DNA of 17,261 nt. Origin: Flavobacteriales bacterium. GTDB taxonomy: Bacteria > Bacteroidota > Bacteroidia > Flavobacteriales > Flavobacteriaceae. Below are positions 1-6,884 of the stretch, piece by piece. Position numbers and translations under genes: made by a program. The first letter of the stretch is position 1; each line of letters opens with the position of its first letter. Under the pieces are notes generated by a model. The model had not been told where the DNA came from, searched no databases, and saw only the letters and a list, made by a program, of their open reading frames with translations. Location of the stretch: contig JALVKK010000025.1 in the NCBI GenBank assembly GCA_027033875.1, positions 1 to 17,261 on the forward strand, written 5' to 3'.

Positions 1-2284
1 TCGGAATACCGTCACCGTCGGTATCATCGTCCATCGGATTGCCGTTTTGCGGATAGTTGTGAGGTAACTGAACATCTTCAAAATCGGTATATAAACCGTC
101 GCCGTCGTCGTCACGGTCGAGATAGTTTGGAATACCGTCGTAATCGGTATGAAGCGCATCATCGGGATAGCCGTTTGCGTTATCGTCCGGATGTTCGTTT
201 ATGGTTAATACGTGGTCGTTATCGTCGTCGTCATCAAGAAAATCAGAAGTAGCGTCATTATCAGTATCTTGCGGGGTATAAATCAGGTTGCCACTATCGG
301 CAGGGGATTCCAACACATCTGCCAAACCGTTAGAGCCTACCGGGTCGTCAACACGCCCGTCCATATTAGCATCGGTCCAACCGGTACTACCTGCTTCGAC
401 CAAATCAAACAATCCGTCGCCGTCAGTATCCAAATCATATTGATTGGGAATACCGTCGCTGTCTATATCGTAAGCCGGTTCTATAGAGCCATTGTTGTTT
501 CCTACGGTATTATCATTATCGTCATCATCGAGATAAACAGGTACACCGTCGCCGTCAGCATCGGTCAAAGGGTCGATACCACCACATTCCAGTGTGTCCG
601 GAATACCGTCGTTATCATCGTCTATATCAACATCATCTTCAATACGGTCATTATCGTGATCATTAGGATTTTCATAATCATCGAGATAATTGGGAATCCC
701 GTCACCGTCGGTATCCACGGCATCATCCGGTTCGTTATTAGCATTGGGGTCTGCTTGTTCATTAATAGTTAAAATACCATCATTGTCATCGTCATCATCA
801 AGGTAATTGGGGGTGCCGTCACTATCGGTATCATCATTGGTCGGGTCGCCGTCTTGTGGGTAATTGTTAGGCAATTGTACATCTTCAAATTCGGTATATA
901 AACCGTCGCCGTCATCATCGTTATCGAGATAGTTAGGAATATTATCTGCATCCGTATCTACGGCATCATCGGGATAATGGTTTGCATTATTATCGGGCAT
1001 TTCGTTTGTTGTCCGTACGTGGTCATTATCATCATCTACATCAATAAAATCATAAGCAGAGTCGTTATCTGTATTTTGTATGTTATAGTTGATATTGCCA
1101 CTGTCGGGTGTCGTTTCTACCGAATCTGCCAAACCGTTGGTACCGACTGTCCCGTCCACCATTCCGTCGTGATTAATATCCGCACCGGTAGTTTGACCGG
1201 ATTCGGCAAAATCAAACAATCCGTCGCCGTCGGCATCCAAATCGAAGTGATTGGGGATATTATCAAAATCCAAATCGAAAGCCAATTCTACGTGGTTGTT
1301 GGCATTTCCGATAGTATTGTCATGGTCATTGTCATCGAGATATACGGGAACACCGTCGCCGTCAGCATCGGTAAGCGGATCGATGCCACCGGATTCATCA
1401 ATATCGGGGATACCATCGTTGTCATCGTCTAAATCGACATCATCTTTGATAAGATCGTTATCGTGATCATCAGGTGCGTCAACGGGATCTAAATAGTCCG
1501 GTGTTCCGTCGTGATCGGTATCCAAAGCATCATTGGGAATACCGTTATTATCGTCATCGGGGTGTTCATTAGCCGTGGGTGTACCGTCATTGTCATCATC
1601 CGTATCGAGATAATTGGGTATGCCGTCCAAATCAGTATCATCATTCATAGGATTGCCGTCCTGCGGATAATTATGAGGTAAAGCTACATCTTCCCAAATA
1701 GTATCGATACCGTCGCCATCGTCGTCCGGATCTAAATAATCGCCCGAACCGCCACCGTCCGTATCTTGTGCATCATCGGGATAGCCGTTGCCGTTATTGT
1801 CCGGATGCTCATCGAAAGTTATAACGTGATCATTGTCATCATCACTATCGATAAAATCAGGATTGGTATCAGAAACAGGAAATGAGGCATCAGTATTAAG
1901 TATCGTATATGTAATTACCCCACTATCGGGATAAGTTTCCAAAATGTTTACTAAACCGTTAGCCCCAACCGGATTATCCAACATACCGTTAAAATCGGCA
2001 TCATCACCGGCAATACGACCGGATTCTGCTGCGTCAAATAAACCGTCTCTATCAGAATCCAAATCGACAAAATTGGGCCAACCGTCATTATCATAATCAA
2101 AACCCGCTTCAATAATACCGTTATCATTACCAACCGTATAATCATTATCATTATCATCGAGATAAACCGGGACACCATCGTGGTCATTATCCGATAAAGG
2201 GTCCACGCCACCTGATTCATCTACGTCCGGAATACCATCATTATCATCATCTATATCAATATCGTTATTAAGTCCGTCGTTATC
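1..2284 (-). repeat. Long-period coding tandem repeat, units of 822 and 807 bp
   Basis: The coding repeat has two complete units, about 2284-1463 and 1462-656, and a third from 655 that runs off the left edge. The anchor motif ESGG(V/I)DPL, CGG in unit 3, recurs with its Gly-Gly codons at about 2207-2212, 1385-1390 and 578-583, which gives periods of 822 and 807 bp (274 and 269 residues). Other landmarks keep the same order in each unit: LFDxxESG, PDSG, DHVxTxNEHPD, EDVxLPxNYPQDG and NYLDDDDDNDG. The copies differ widely at the DNA level, so this is an old duplication held by selection rather than a recent one. Confidence 0.85.
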
Positions 2285-2386
2285 ATAATCGGCGGGTATG
2301 TTTGCCGGGGGTACATTTTGTTGTGAAAAAACCGGGTGAACTGCAAATGTAAATAATAGTATAAATAAAGCAAGACGTTTACACAT
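1..2386 (-). CDS. Giant secreted Asp-rich protein with thrombospondin type 3-like repeats (3' end outside window)
   Basis: One open frame runs from an ATG at 2386 to the left edge (795 codons, no stop), so the C-terminus is missing. Residues 1-22 are a signal peptide (MCKRLALFILLFTFAVHPVFS, then QQ). From about residue 35 the protein consists of short Asp/Asn-rich motifs such as DIDDDNDGIPD, DGDGVPVYLDD, DGDGLFD and DTDGDGIPNYLD. These match thrombospondin type 3-like calcium-binding motifs, DxDxDG with Asp at alternating positions. The motifs are arranged in a higher-order unit of about 270 residues. Two full units (about residues 35-308 and 309-577) and part of a third (578 onward) are visible. 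Only one cysteine occurs in the repeats. In Bacteroidota such proteins are usually cell-surface or secreted and often end in a T9SS sorting domain, which would lie outside this window. Adhesion or a calcium-stabilised rod or stalk is a reasonable role, but this is inference. No catalytic domain is seen in the visible part. Confidence 0.88.
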   Translation of the reverse strand, partial: MCKRLALFILLFTFAVHPVFSQQNVPPANIPADYDNDGLNNDIDIDDDNDGIPDVDESGGVDPLSDNDHDGVPVYLDDNDNDYTVGNDNGIIEAGFDYDNDGWPNFVDLDSDRDGLFDAAESGRIAGDDADFNGMLDNPVGANGLVNILETYPDSGVITYTILNTDASFPVSDTNPDFIDSDDDNDHVITFDEHPDNNGNGYPDDAQDTDGGGSGDYLDPDDDGDGIDTIWEDVALPHNYPQDGNPMNDDTDLDGIPNYLDTDDDNDGTPTANEHPDDDNNGIPNDALDTDHDGTPDYLDPVDAPDDHDNDLIKDDVDLDDDNDGIPDIDESGGIDPLTDADGDGVPVYLDDNDHDNTIGNANNHVELAFDLDFDNIPNHFDLDADGDGLFDFAESGQTTGADINHDGMVDGTVGTNGLADSVETTPDSGNINYNIQNTDNDSAYDFIDVDDDNDHVRTTNEMPDNNANHYPDDAVDTDADNIPNYLDNDDDGDGLYTEFEDVQLPNNYPQDGDPTNDDTDSDGTPNYLDDDDDNDGILTINEQADPNANNEPDDAVDTDGDGIPNYLDDYENPNDHDNDRIEDDVDIDDDNDGIPDTLECGGIDPLTDADGDGVPVYLDDDDNDNTVGNNNGSIEPAYDIDSDGIPNQYDLDTDGDGLFDLVEAGSTGWTDANMDGRVDDPVGSNGLADVLESPADSGNLIYTPQDTDNDATSDFLDDDDDNDHVLTINEHPDDNANGYPDDALHTDYDGIPNYLDRDDDGDGLYTDFEDVQLPHNYPQNGNPMDDDTDGDGIP

Positions 2387-2417
2387 TCTTATTGTAAGTA
2401 TTGGTTGAATAACTTAA

Positions 2418-2425
2418 CAAAGGTA
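2418..2425 (-). promoter_or_regulatory. Bacteroidota -7 promoter element upstream of the repeat protein
   Basis: On the minus strand this reads TACCTTTG, an exact match to TAnnTTTG, the -7 consensus of the Bacteroidota primary sigma factor. It lies 32 bases before the ATG at 2386 and would give a leader of about 25-30 nt. No good TTTG -33 box is seen at the usual 19-20 base spacing. The rest of 2426-2563 is very AT-rich and holds nothing else I can name. Confidence 0.55.
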
Positions 2426-2563
2426 AGAAAAAAATCAAATACTATTTTGTTTTTTAACATTTATAATAACGCAACAGGCTTTTATAGAATAAGTCGCAGT
2501 TTTTTTTCATAATAATACACATTTAATAATTTTTTATGTTTTTTTGCTAACAAAATAACAAAA

Positions 2564-3892
2564 TTATATCAAACCACGTGCTTTCAATTGCAAATACTTA
2601 TTTATTACGGCTGTCGTTAAATTTTCGGGTTCGGTCAAAACCGAATGAATATTATGTAAACGCAACTCTTTCAACATCATACGTTTTTGCCAATCAAAAT
2701 CTTCGGCAATTATTTTGTGATACAAACGACGGGGTTCATTTGCTTGATAATTAATGAGTTGTTGTAATTCGGTATTCTTAAAAATAATAAGTACCACTAA
2801 ATGTTTACGAGCTGTTTTTTTTAGATAAGACAAATGTCTTCGCATGGAATTTATGTGTTCGAAATTGGTATAAATCATCAATAATGAACGCGTGGGGATT
2901 TTACGTCTTACAAACTTGTAAAGACGTTCATAATCAGTTTCATAAAAAGCTGTATCCAAACTGAACAATTGTTCAAAAATCTGTTGTAAATGTTGCCTGC
3001 CGTTATCCGGTTTTATAAAAGTCGTTATAGTTCTTTCAAAACATAACAAACCGGTTTTGTCTTTTTTTTTCATTGCAACATTTGAAAAAGATAAAGTTGA
3101 ATTGATAGCGTAATCAAGTAGAGTCATCTGATTAAAGGGTAAAGCCATCTGGCGTCCCATATCTATCAGAGAATATATGTTTTGTGATCTTTTATCTTGA
3201 TATTGATTAACCATCAATTTTTGGTGCTTTGCCGTTGATTTCCAATTTATTGTACGATAATCATCACCTTGATTATAAACTTTTATTTGTTCAAATTCCA
3301 TCGTATGTCCCAAACGTCGGACTTTTTTGATGCCAAAGTTCGTTTTGTTTGAAAATGCCAATAATTCGTATTTTCGCATTTGAATAAAACTCGGATAGAC
3401 TTTTACCTGCTTGTTGTCGGCGTATTGTCGTCTGAAACCGGCTAATTTGATTGAAGAATATGTGAATATATTTAATTTACCAAATTCGTAAACACCTCGT
3501 TTGACCGGTTTCAAACTGTATTTTTGTAGGCGTTCTTCCTTGTAATGAATTTGTAATTGCATAATAAAATCGCGTTTTTGAAATTGAAAAGGTATTTCGT
3601 CAATCAAGGTTAATGAAACCGGTAAATTGTAGGTACTCAACAACTTAATTTTAATAATATTATCATCGCCATTGGACATTTTTTCGGGCAATATTCTTTC
3701 AGCTTGAATAGTTCCGCCACGAAATAAATAAACAAAATCCAATAATGTCAAAAAAACAAAGAAAATGAACGCATATTTGCCAATCACAAATAAAAACGGT
3801 ACCCAATAACCTAAAAAAATGAGCAATATGAGTCCCATCCAAATTTTGTAAAAATTCGGGTGAAAAAACAAGCTGTTGATAAAGGTTTTCAT
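2564..3892 (-). CDS. DUF58 domain protein (vWA-like), MoxR-associated
   Basis: The product has 442 residues. Two hydrophobic stretches (about 17-33 and 36-56) anchor the N-terminus in the inner membrane, and a basic soluble region follows. The DUF58 signature is clear at about 199-229: EFEQIKVYNQGDDYRTINWK, then STAKHQKLMVNQY. It is followed by a vWA-like strand with IDMGRQM (about 243-249). The classical MIDAS metal site DxSxS is therefore DxGxx here, which argues against normal metal-ion adhesion chemistry. I believe this is common in the Bacteroidota branch, but I cannot verify it here. The family's biochemical role is not established; it is regularly encoded beside MoxR ATPases and is thought to be their client or partner in envelope processes. 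It is the last gene of the leftward cluster, 95 bases after moxR. The start at ATG 3892 is preceded by AAATAACC and an ATAACC directly before ATG, similar to the moxR leader. Confidence 0.88.
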   Translation of the reverse strand: MKTFINSLFFHPNFYKIWMGLILLIFLGYWVPFLFVIGKYAFIFFVFLTLLDFVYLFRGGTIQAERILPEKMSNGDDNIIKIKLLSTYNLPVSLTLIDEIPFQFQKRDFIMQLQIHYKEERLQKYSLKPVKRGVYEFGKLNIFTYSSIKLAGFRRQYADNKQVKVYPSFIQMRKYELLAFSNKTNFGIKKVRRLGHTMEFEQIKVYNQGDDYRTINWKSTAKHQKLMVNQYQDKRSQNIYSLIDMGRQMALPFNQMTLLDYAINSTLSFSNVAMKKKDKTGLLCFERTITTFIKPDNGRQHLQQIFEQLFSLDTAFYETDYERLYKFVRRKIPTRSLLMIYTNFEHINSMRRHLSYLKKTARKHLVVLIIFKNTELQQLINYQANEPRRLYHKIIAEDFDWQKRMMLKELRLHNIHSVLTEPENLTTAVINKYLQLKARGLI

Positions 3893-3920
3893 TGGTTATA
3901 TGGTTATTTGCTGTGCCATC

Positions 3921-3934
3921 CCGACGTCCGTCGG
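3921..3934. repeat. GC-rich palindrome in the moxR-DUF58 gap
   Basis: The sequence CCGACGTCCGTCGG forms a perfect 6-bp inverted repeat with a 2-base centre. It is embedded in a short GC-rich patch (about 3915-3944) within otherwise AT-rich intergenic DNA. The following TATCGGGGGG gives an alternative pairing with the upstream ATCCCGA. It could be a small mobile palindromic element remnant or an RNA hairpin between two co-transcribed genes. No T-tract follows on either strand, so it is not a typical terminator. Confidence 0.5.
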
Positions 3935-3956
3935 TATCGGGGGGTTATTTGATAGT

Positions 3957-3984
3957 CAGATGTCAGATGTTAAATCTAATCTTC
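3957..3984. repeat. Degenerate 7-bp repeat tract
   Basis: CAGATGT CAGATGT TAAATCT AATCTTC reads as two perfect and two degenerate heptads. The tract lies immediately downstream of the moxR stop codon (3988-3990). It resembles the heptad tracts at 4967-5008 and 10117-10151. Confidence 0.45.
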
Positions 3985-3987
3985 AAT

Positions 3988-4956
3988 TTATCTGGGTATT
4001 TCTACGCTTTCTACAATCATTTTGACAACACTGTCTTCATTATAGCCTTCCATTTCTTGTTCGGGATTGAGAATAACGCGGTGACGCATTACATTGGGTA
4101 ACACGGTTTTAACATCATCAGGGATAACAAAATCACGTCCTTGAATAGCCGCCAATGCTTTGGCGGAAATCAGAGTAGCAAGTCCTGCTCTCGGTGAACC
4201 GCCTAAGAACAAATGTGAATGATTGCGGGTTTTTTGAACAATTTCAACGATATATTCCATTATTTTATCATCAACGATAATATCATTGACTAATTTTCGG
4301 TAATTGAGCAAATCCGTTTCGGTCAATACCGGTTCTATCATTGCTTCGGGTTTATTACTCTTTCGCAGATGATGCGATTTAAGAATTTCAAATTCTTCTG
4401 TTTTATCCGGATAAGCGACCTTTATTTTAAACAAAAAACGGTCGAGTTGTGCTTCGGGTAAGGCATAAGTTCCTTCTTGTTCAATAGGGTTTTGGGTCGC
4501 TAATACAAAAAAAGGTTCCTTCATCAGATAAGTTTGACCGTCAATGGTAATTTGACGTTCTTCCATAACTTCAAACAAAGCTGCTTGGGTCTTTGCCGGC
4601 GCTCGATTGATTTCGTCTATCAATATAAAATTACTGAATACCGGTCCTTTGTGAAATTCAAATTCTTGAGTTTTGATATTAAAAATTGAGGTTCCCAAAA
4701 TATCGGACGGCATTAAGTCCGGCGTAAATTGAATCCGACTAAAACCGGTTTTTAATGTTTTTGCCAATAATTTTGCCGTTAAGGTTTTAGCTATTCCCGG
4801 CACCCCTTCTATTAAGACATGTCCGTCAGCAAATAAAGCCGTTAACAACAATTCGATAAAATCCTGTTGCCCTATGATAATTTTACCTAATTCCGATTTG
4901 ATACGGTCAACAGCCGTTTTTAATTCTTCTAAATTTATTCTGTTTTGATATTCCAT
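3988..4956 (-). CDS. MoxR-family AAA+ ATPase
   Basis: The product has 322 residues, the normal length for MoxR proteins. The Walker A motif is GVPGIAKT (51-58), Walker B is ILIDEINRAPAKTQ (111-124), sensor 1 is ATQNPIEQEGTYALPEAQLD (153-172), and a sensor 2/lid region SPRAGLATLISAKALA follows. All residues needed for ATP binding and hydrolysis are present. MoxR ATPases act as chaperones that help assemble or activate protein complexes, commonly together with the vWA-like DUF58 proteins encoded next door. It is the middle gene of the cluster, transcribed after the DUF4350 gene across a 99-base gap. No separate promoter with a good -7 box is visible in that gap. The ATG at 4956 agrees with the family's start. 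The exact substrate cannot be read from the sequence. Confidence 0.93.
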   Translation of the reverse strand: MEYQNRINLEELKTAVDRIKSELGKIIIGQQDFIELLLTALFADGHVLIEGVPGIAKTLTAKLLAKTLKTGFSRIQFTPDLMPSDILGTSIFNIKTQEFEFHKGPVFSNFILIDEINRAPAKTQAALFEVMEERQITIDGQTYLMKEPFFVLATQNPIEQEGTYALPEAQLDRFLFKIKVAYPDKTEEFEILKSHHLRKSNKPEAMIEPVLTETDLLNYRKLVNDIIVDDKIMEYIVEIVQKTRNHSHLFLGGSPRAGLATLISAKALAAIQGRDFVIPDDVKTVLPNVMRHRVILNPEQEMEGYNEDSVVKMIVESVEIPR

Positions 4957-4966
4957 TGGTTATTTA

Positions 4967-5008
4967 AGATTTCAGATTTCAGATTTCAGATTTGCGATTT
5001 CAGATTTT
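4967..5008. repeat. 7-bp tandem repeat (AGATTTC), six copies
   Basis: Six adjacent heptads are seen: AGATTTC three times, then AGATTTG, CGATTTC and AGATTTT. They lie just upstream of the moxR start in the gap after the DUF4350 gene. The 18-mer ATTTCAGATTTGCGATTT at 4983-5000 recurs exactly at 10133-10150. Confidence 0.75.
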
Positions 5009-5055
5009 TTGTGGTTCATAGAATATTACTTTCTTTGATGCTTATTTATTACTTC

Positions 5056-6240
5056 TTATTTTTTAATTTTTTCTATTTGTTTTTCTAATTTTAAAACCGT
5101 TTCAGGTTCTATATCTTGTTGATTTTGAACAAATTTAATCAAGTCAAATAATTTATTCATCGTATTGATATTTGTTTTTGTTTTTTGAGCTATTTTGTGT
5201 TTCAATTCTTCTTCATTTTGTTTTATATCAATATGTAATTGATACCGGACATAGTCCATAAAATGTTTGATATGCAATAAGGCTATTCGCTTATGTTCCT
5301 TATTTTCGATGTACATATCGGCAATGGTCTTGGTAAAATCGATGGTTTCGTTTTTAGGCGGATTGACTACGGGTATGGCACGTTGTTTGCGCTTAGCTTC
5401 AAACAAAATATACAACAATAAACCAACAAATAAAAGCCGGTATGCCCATAAAAAACCCGGGTTTTCAATTATGTATTTGAAGAGTCCGTTATTGGTTGTA
5501 CCATTTTGAATGTTGGTTGCCCAATAAACAGGTTTTTGAAGATTCAAATAACTCAATAAAATATTATAATATAATAAATTGTGCGAATGTAAAATAAAAT
5601 AATTGGTAAAAACATAAGGAAATGAATGTAACATTATATGCCCTTTTCCATAAGTTATATCTACAAAATTCATATTATATTCGGTTTTACCCGAAAAATG
5701 CCCCAATTTGGTATATTTTTTTTTCAAAAGTGAATCTTTTATTCTAAAAACCGCTGCATAAGTCATTTTATCAAATATTGTTGAATCGGACAGATGCAAT
5801 GCAGGATTATCAAATTCCAATGCTAGAGCATTACGAAAATCTTTGGTAATAAATAACCCGTAATCTAATCCTAACGAATCGAGCAAAACAGGTTCTATAT
5901 TTTGAGATGCAATAAACAAATTGTTTCCGTCTTCTACCCAATTTAAAAGCGTTTTTAAAGCTGTTTTTCCAAAAACAACATCGGTATTGTAAAAAAGAAA
6001 CGTACCTTTTGCATCCGGCTTGTTTTGCAAAAAAACATAAGGTGATACATTTATGGGTTGCAATTTATCCCCAAAAAAATGTTTGGCTTCTCGATATGCT
6101 ATATAAGAGCCGTAAGGAATTTTGTGCGATACGGCAAATGACGGATACCAATTGATTTTTTGTTGCCGGCTTTCGCTGACGACAATCAGAAAAAGAATTA
6201 TCAACAATAATCCTATATATACTCTATCTTTCAATCGCAT
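5056..6240 (-). CDS. DUF4350-type membrane protein, first gene of the MoxR/DUF58 cluster
   Basis: The product has 394 residues from the ATG at 6240. An in-frame TTG at 6270 would add ten residues, but it lies inside the -7 promoter element (6268-6275), so it would not be in the mRNA; hence ATG 6240 is chosen. A transmembrane helix at about 7-22 is followed by a long soluble domain (about 24-262). The segment GTFLFYNTDVVFGK, then LLNWVEDGNNLFIAS, fits the GATase-like DUF4350 fold, in which a binding-protein-like strand is followed by a 'region of uncertain catalytic role'. A second helix at about 264-280 (LWAYRLLFVGLLLYILF) is followed by a basic cytoplasmic tail with coiled-coil-like Lys/Glu-rich helices. 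DUF4350 proteins are regular neighbours of MoxR and DUF58 genes in Bacteroidota; their function is unknown. In many relatives a DUF4129 gene precedes this one, but here a promoter and a divergent gene come directly upstream. The family assignment rests on topology, neighbours and sequence feel, not on a search. Confidence 0.72.
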   Translation of the reverse strand: MRLKDRVYIGLLLIILFLIVVSESRQQKINWYPSFAVSHKIPYGSYIAYREAKHFFGDKLQPINVSPYVFLQNKPDAKGTFLFYNTDVVFGKTALKTLLNWVEDGNNLFIASQNIEPVLLDSLGLDYGLFITKDFRNALALEFDNPALHLSDSTIFDKMTYAAVFRIKDSLLKKKYTKLGHFSGKTEYNMNFVDITYGKGHIMLHSFPYVFTNYFILHSHNLLYYNILLSYLNLQKPVYWATNIQNGTTNNGLFKYIIENPGFLWAYRLLFVGLLLYILFEAKRKQRAIPVVNPPKNETIDFTKTIADMYIENKEHKRIALLHIKHFMDYVRYQLHIDIKQNEEELKHKIAQKTKTNINTMNKLFDLIKFVQNQQDIEPETVLKLEKQIEKIKK

Positions 6241-6267
6241 AATAATTGTTAATTGCAAAAGATTTGA

Positions 6268-6275
6268 CAAATATA
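6268..6275 (-). promoter_or_regulatory. Bacteroidota -7 promoter element for the leftward DUF4350-moxR-DUF58 operon
   Basis: The minus strand reads TATATTTG, an exact TAnnTTTG match, 27 bases before the ATG at 6240. Transcription would start a few bases downstream, which leaves a leader of about 20 nt and excludes the alternative TTG start at 6270. A clear -33 TTTG is not seen. Confidence 0.55.
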
Positions 6276-6370
6276 ATGGTTTTTTGAGGAATTGATTTAT
6301 GATGTCCGGGAAAAATGTCCGGTATCATGTATATCAAAATACAGCTTGGTTGATTTTGAAAAAATAAGAC

Positions 6371-6399
6371 TTGTGAATTAGTATTTTTTTGTATTTTTA
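6371..6399 (+). promoter_or_regulatory. Possible promoter for the lipoprotein-ligA operon
   Basis: TTG at 6371-6373 is followed, after 18 bases, by TATTTTTA at 6392-6399, one mismatch from TAnnTTTG. The start codon is at 6423, giving a leader of about 20 nt. The sequence is T-rich here, so a chance match is quite possible. Confidence 0.35.
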
Positions 6400-6422
6400 G
6401 CGATAAATTCGATGCTTAAATT

Positions 6423-6875
6423 ATGAAAATTATAAGTTTCTTTATTGCTGTATTTTTTCTGCTCTTTGCATGCCGGCAAACCGCAAATAAAAAAAATGTT
6501 ATCAAAAGTATCGAAGTTCAAAATATCGATTTATATCCACAGTATAAATCTTGTTCCGATTTTTTTGAAAAAGAAAAGCAATTGGAATGTTTGATGCTGA
6601 AAATCAACAACTTTATCACGCATTATATCAACGATAACTACAAAGAACATTTTATTAATTTGCGTGATACGCTTTGGGTAAACTTCGAAATTGACACAAA
6701 AGGATTGATACATTATATCGGTAGCATTCATCAAAAAAAGCCTATGAAAGATAGTTTGTATGAGGATATTTTTAAGAATATTGCAAATAAAATTCCAAAA
6801 ATGAAACCGGCTATATATCAAGGTCGTCCGGTCAATTTTGAATTTAAAATTCCAATCGTAAATTCTAATCCGTAA
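6423..6875 (+). CDS. Small lipoprotein with TonB C-terminal-like domain
   Basis: The product has 150 residues. A type II signal peptide (MKIISFFIAVFFLLFAC) has lipobox LFAC, with the lipidated cysteine at position 17. The residues after it (RQTANKK) are basic, with no acidic surface-export signal of the kind known in some Bacteroidota, so an inward-facing outer-membrane or periplasmic location is likely. Residues about 60-147 follow the TonB C-terminal pattern: a strand WVNFEIDTKGLIHYIG, a helix DSLYEDIFKNIANKIP, then MKPAIYQGRPVNFEFKIPIV, which corresponds to the usual 'P-a-x-x-x-G-x-P-V' end strand. Such TonB_C-only lipoproteins occur in Bacteroidota but their roles are not defined; without a membrane helix plus Pro-rich linker it is not an ordinary energy transducer. 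The ligA start lies 9 bases after its stop, so the two are probably co-transcribed. Confidence 0.72.
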   Translation: MKIISFFIAVFFLLFACRQTANKKNVIKSIEVQNIDLYPQYKSCSDFFEKEKQLECLMLKINNFITHYINDNYKEHFINLRDTLWVNFEIDTKGLIHYIGSIHQKKPMKDSLYEDIFKNIANKIPKMKPAIYQGRPVNFEFKIPIVNSNP

Positions 6876-6884
6876 AACCAGTCT

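Noticed and set aside
212..1466. Long open frames on the plus strand (for example 212-772 and 977-1432) with valine/isoleucine-rich products
   Set aside because: They are antisense to the Asp-rich repeat gene. GAT/GAC codons read in reverse give ATC/GTC, so Ile/Val-rich open frames are a composition artefact; no start context or domain supports them.
1..2284. CRISPR-like or minisatellite array suggested by the recurrent ACCGTC/ATCGTC motifs
   Set aside because: The motifs are codon-level repeats of Asp/Gly/Asn within one long open frame; there are no constant repeats separated by unique spacers of constant length.
3892..4101. Small plus-strand frame over the moxR-DUF58 gap
   Set aside because: It runs through the palindrome and the 3' end of moxR on the opposite strand, with no recognisable product or leader.
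6241..6270. Extended N-terminus of the DUF4350 protein from TTG at 6270
   Set aside because: The codon lies within the TATATTTG -7 element, so it should not be transcribed; ATG 6240 gives a compact membrane-anchored start.
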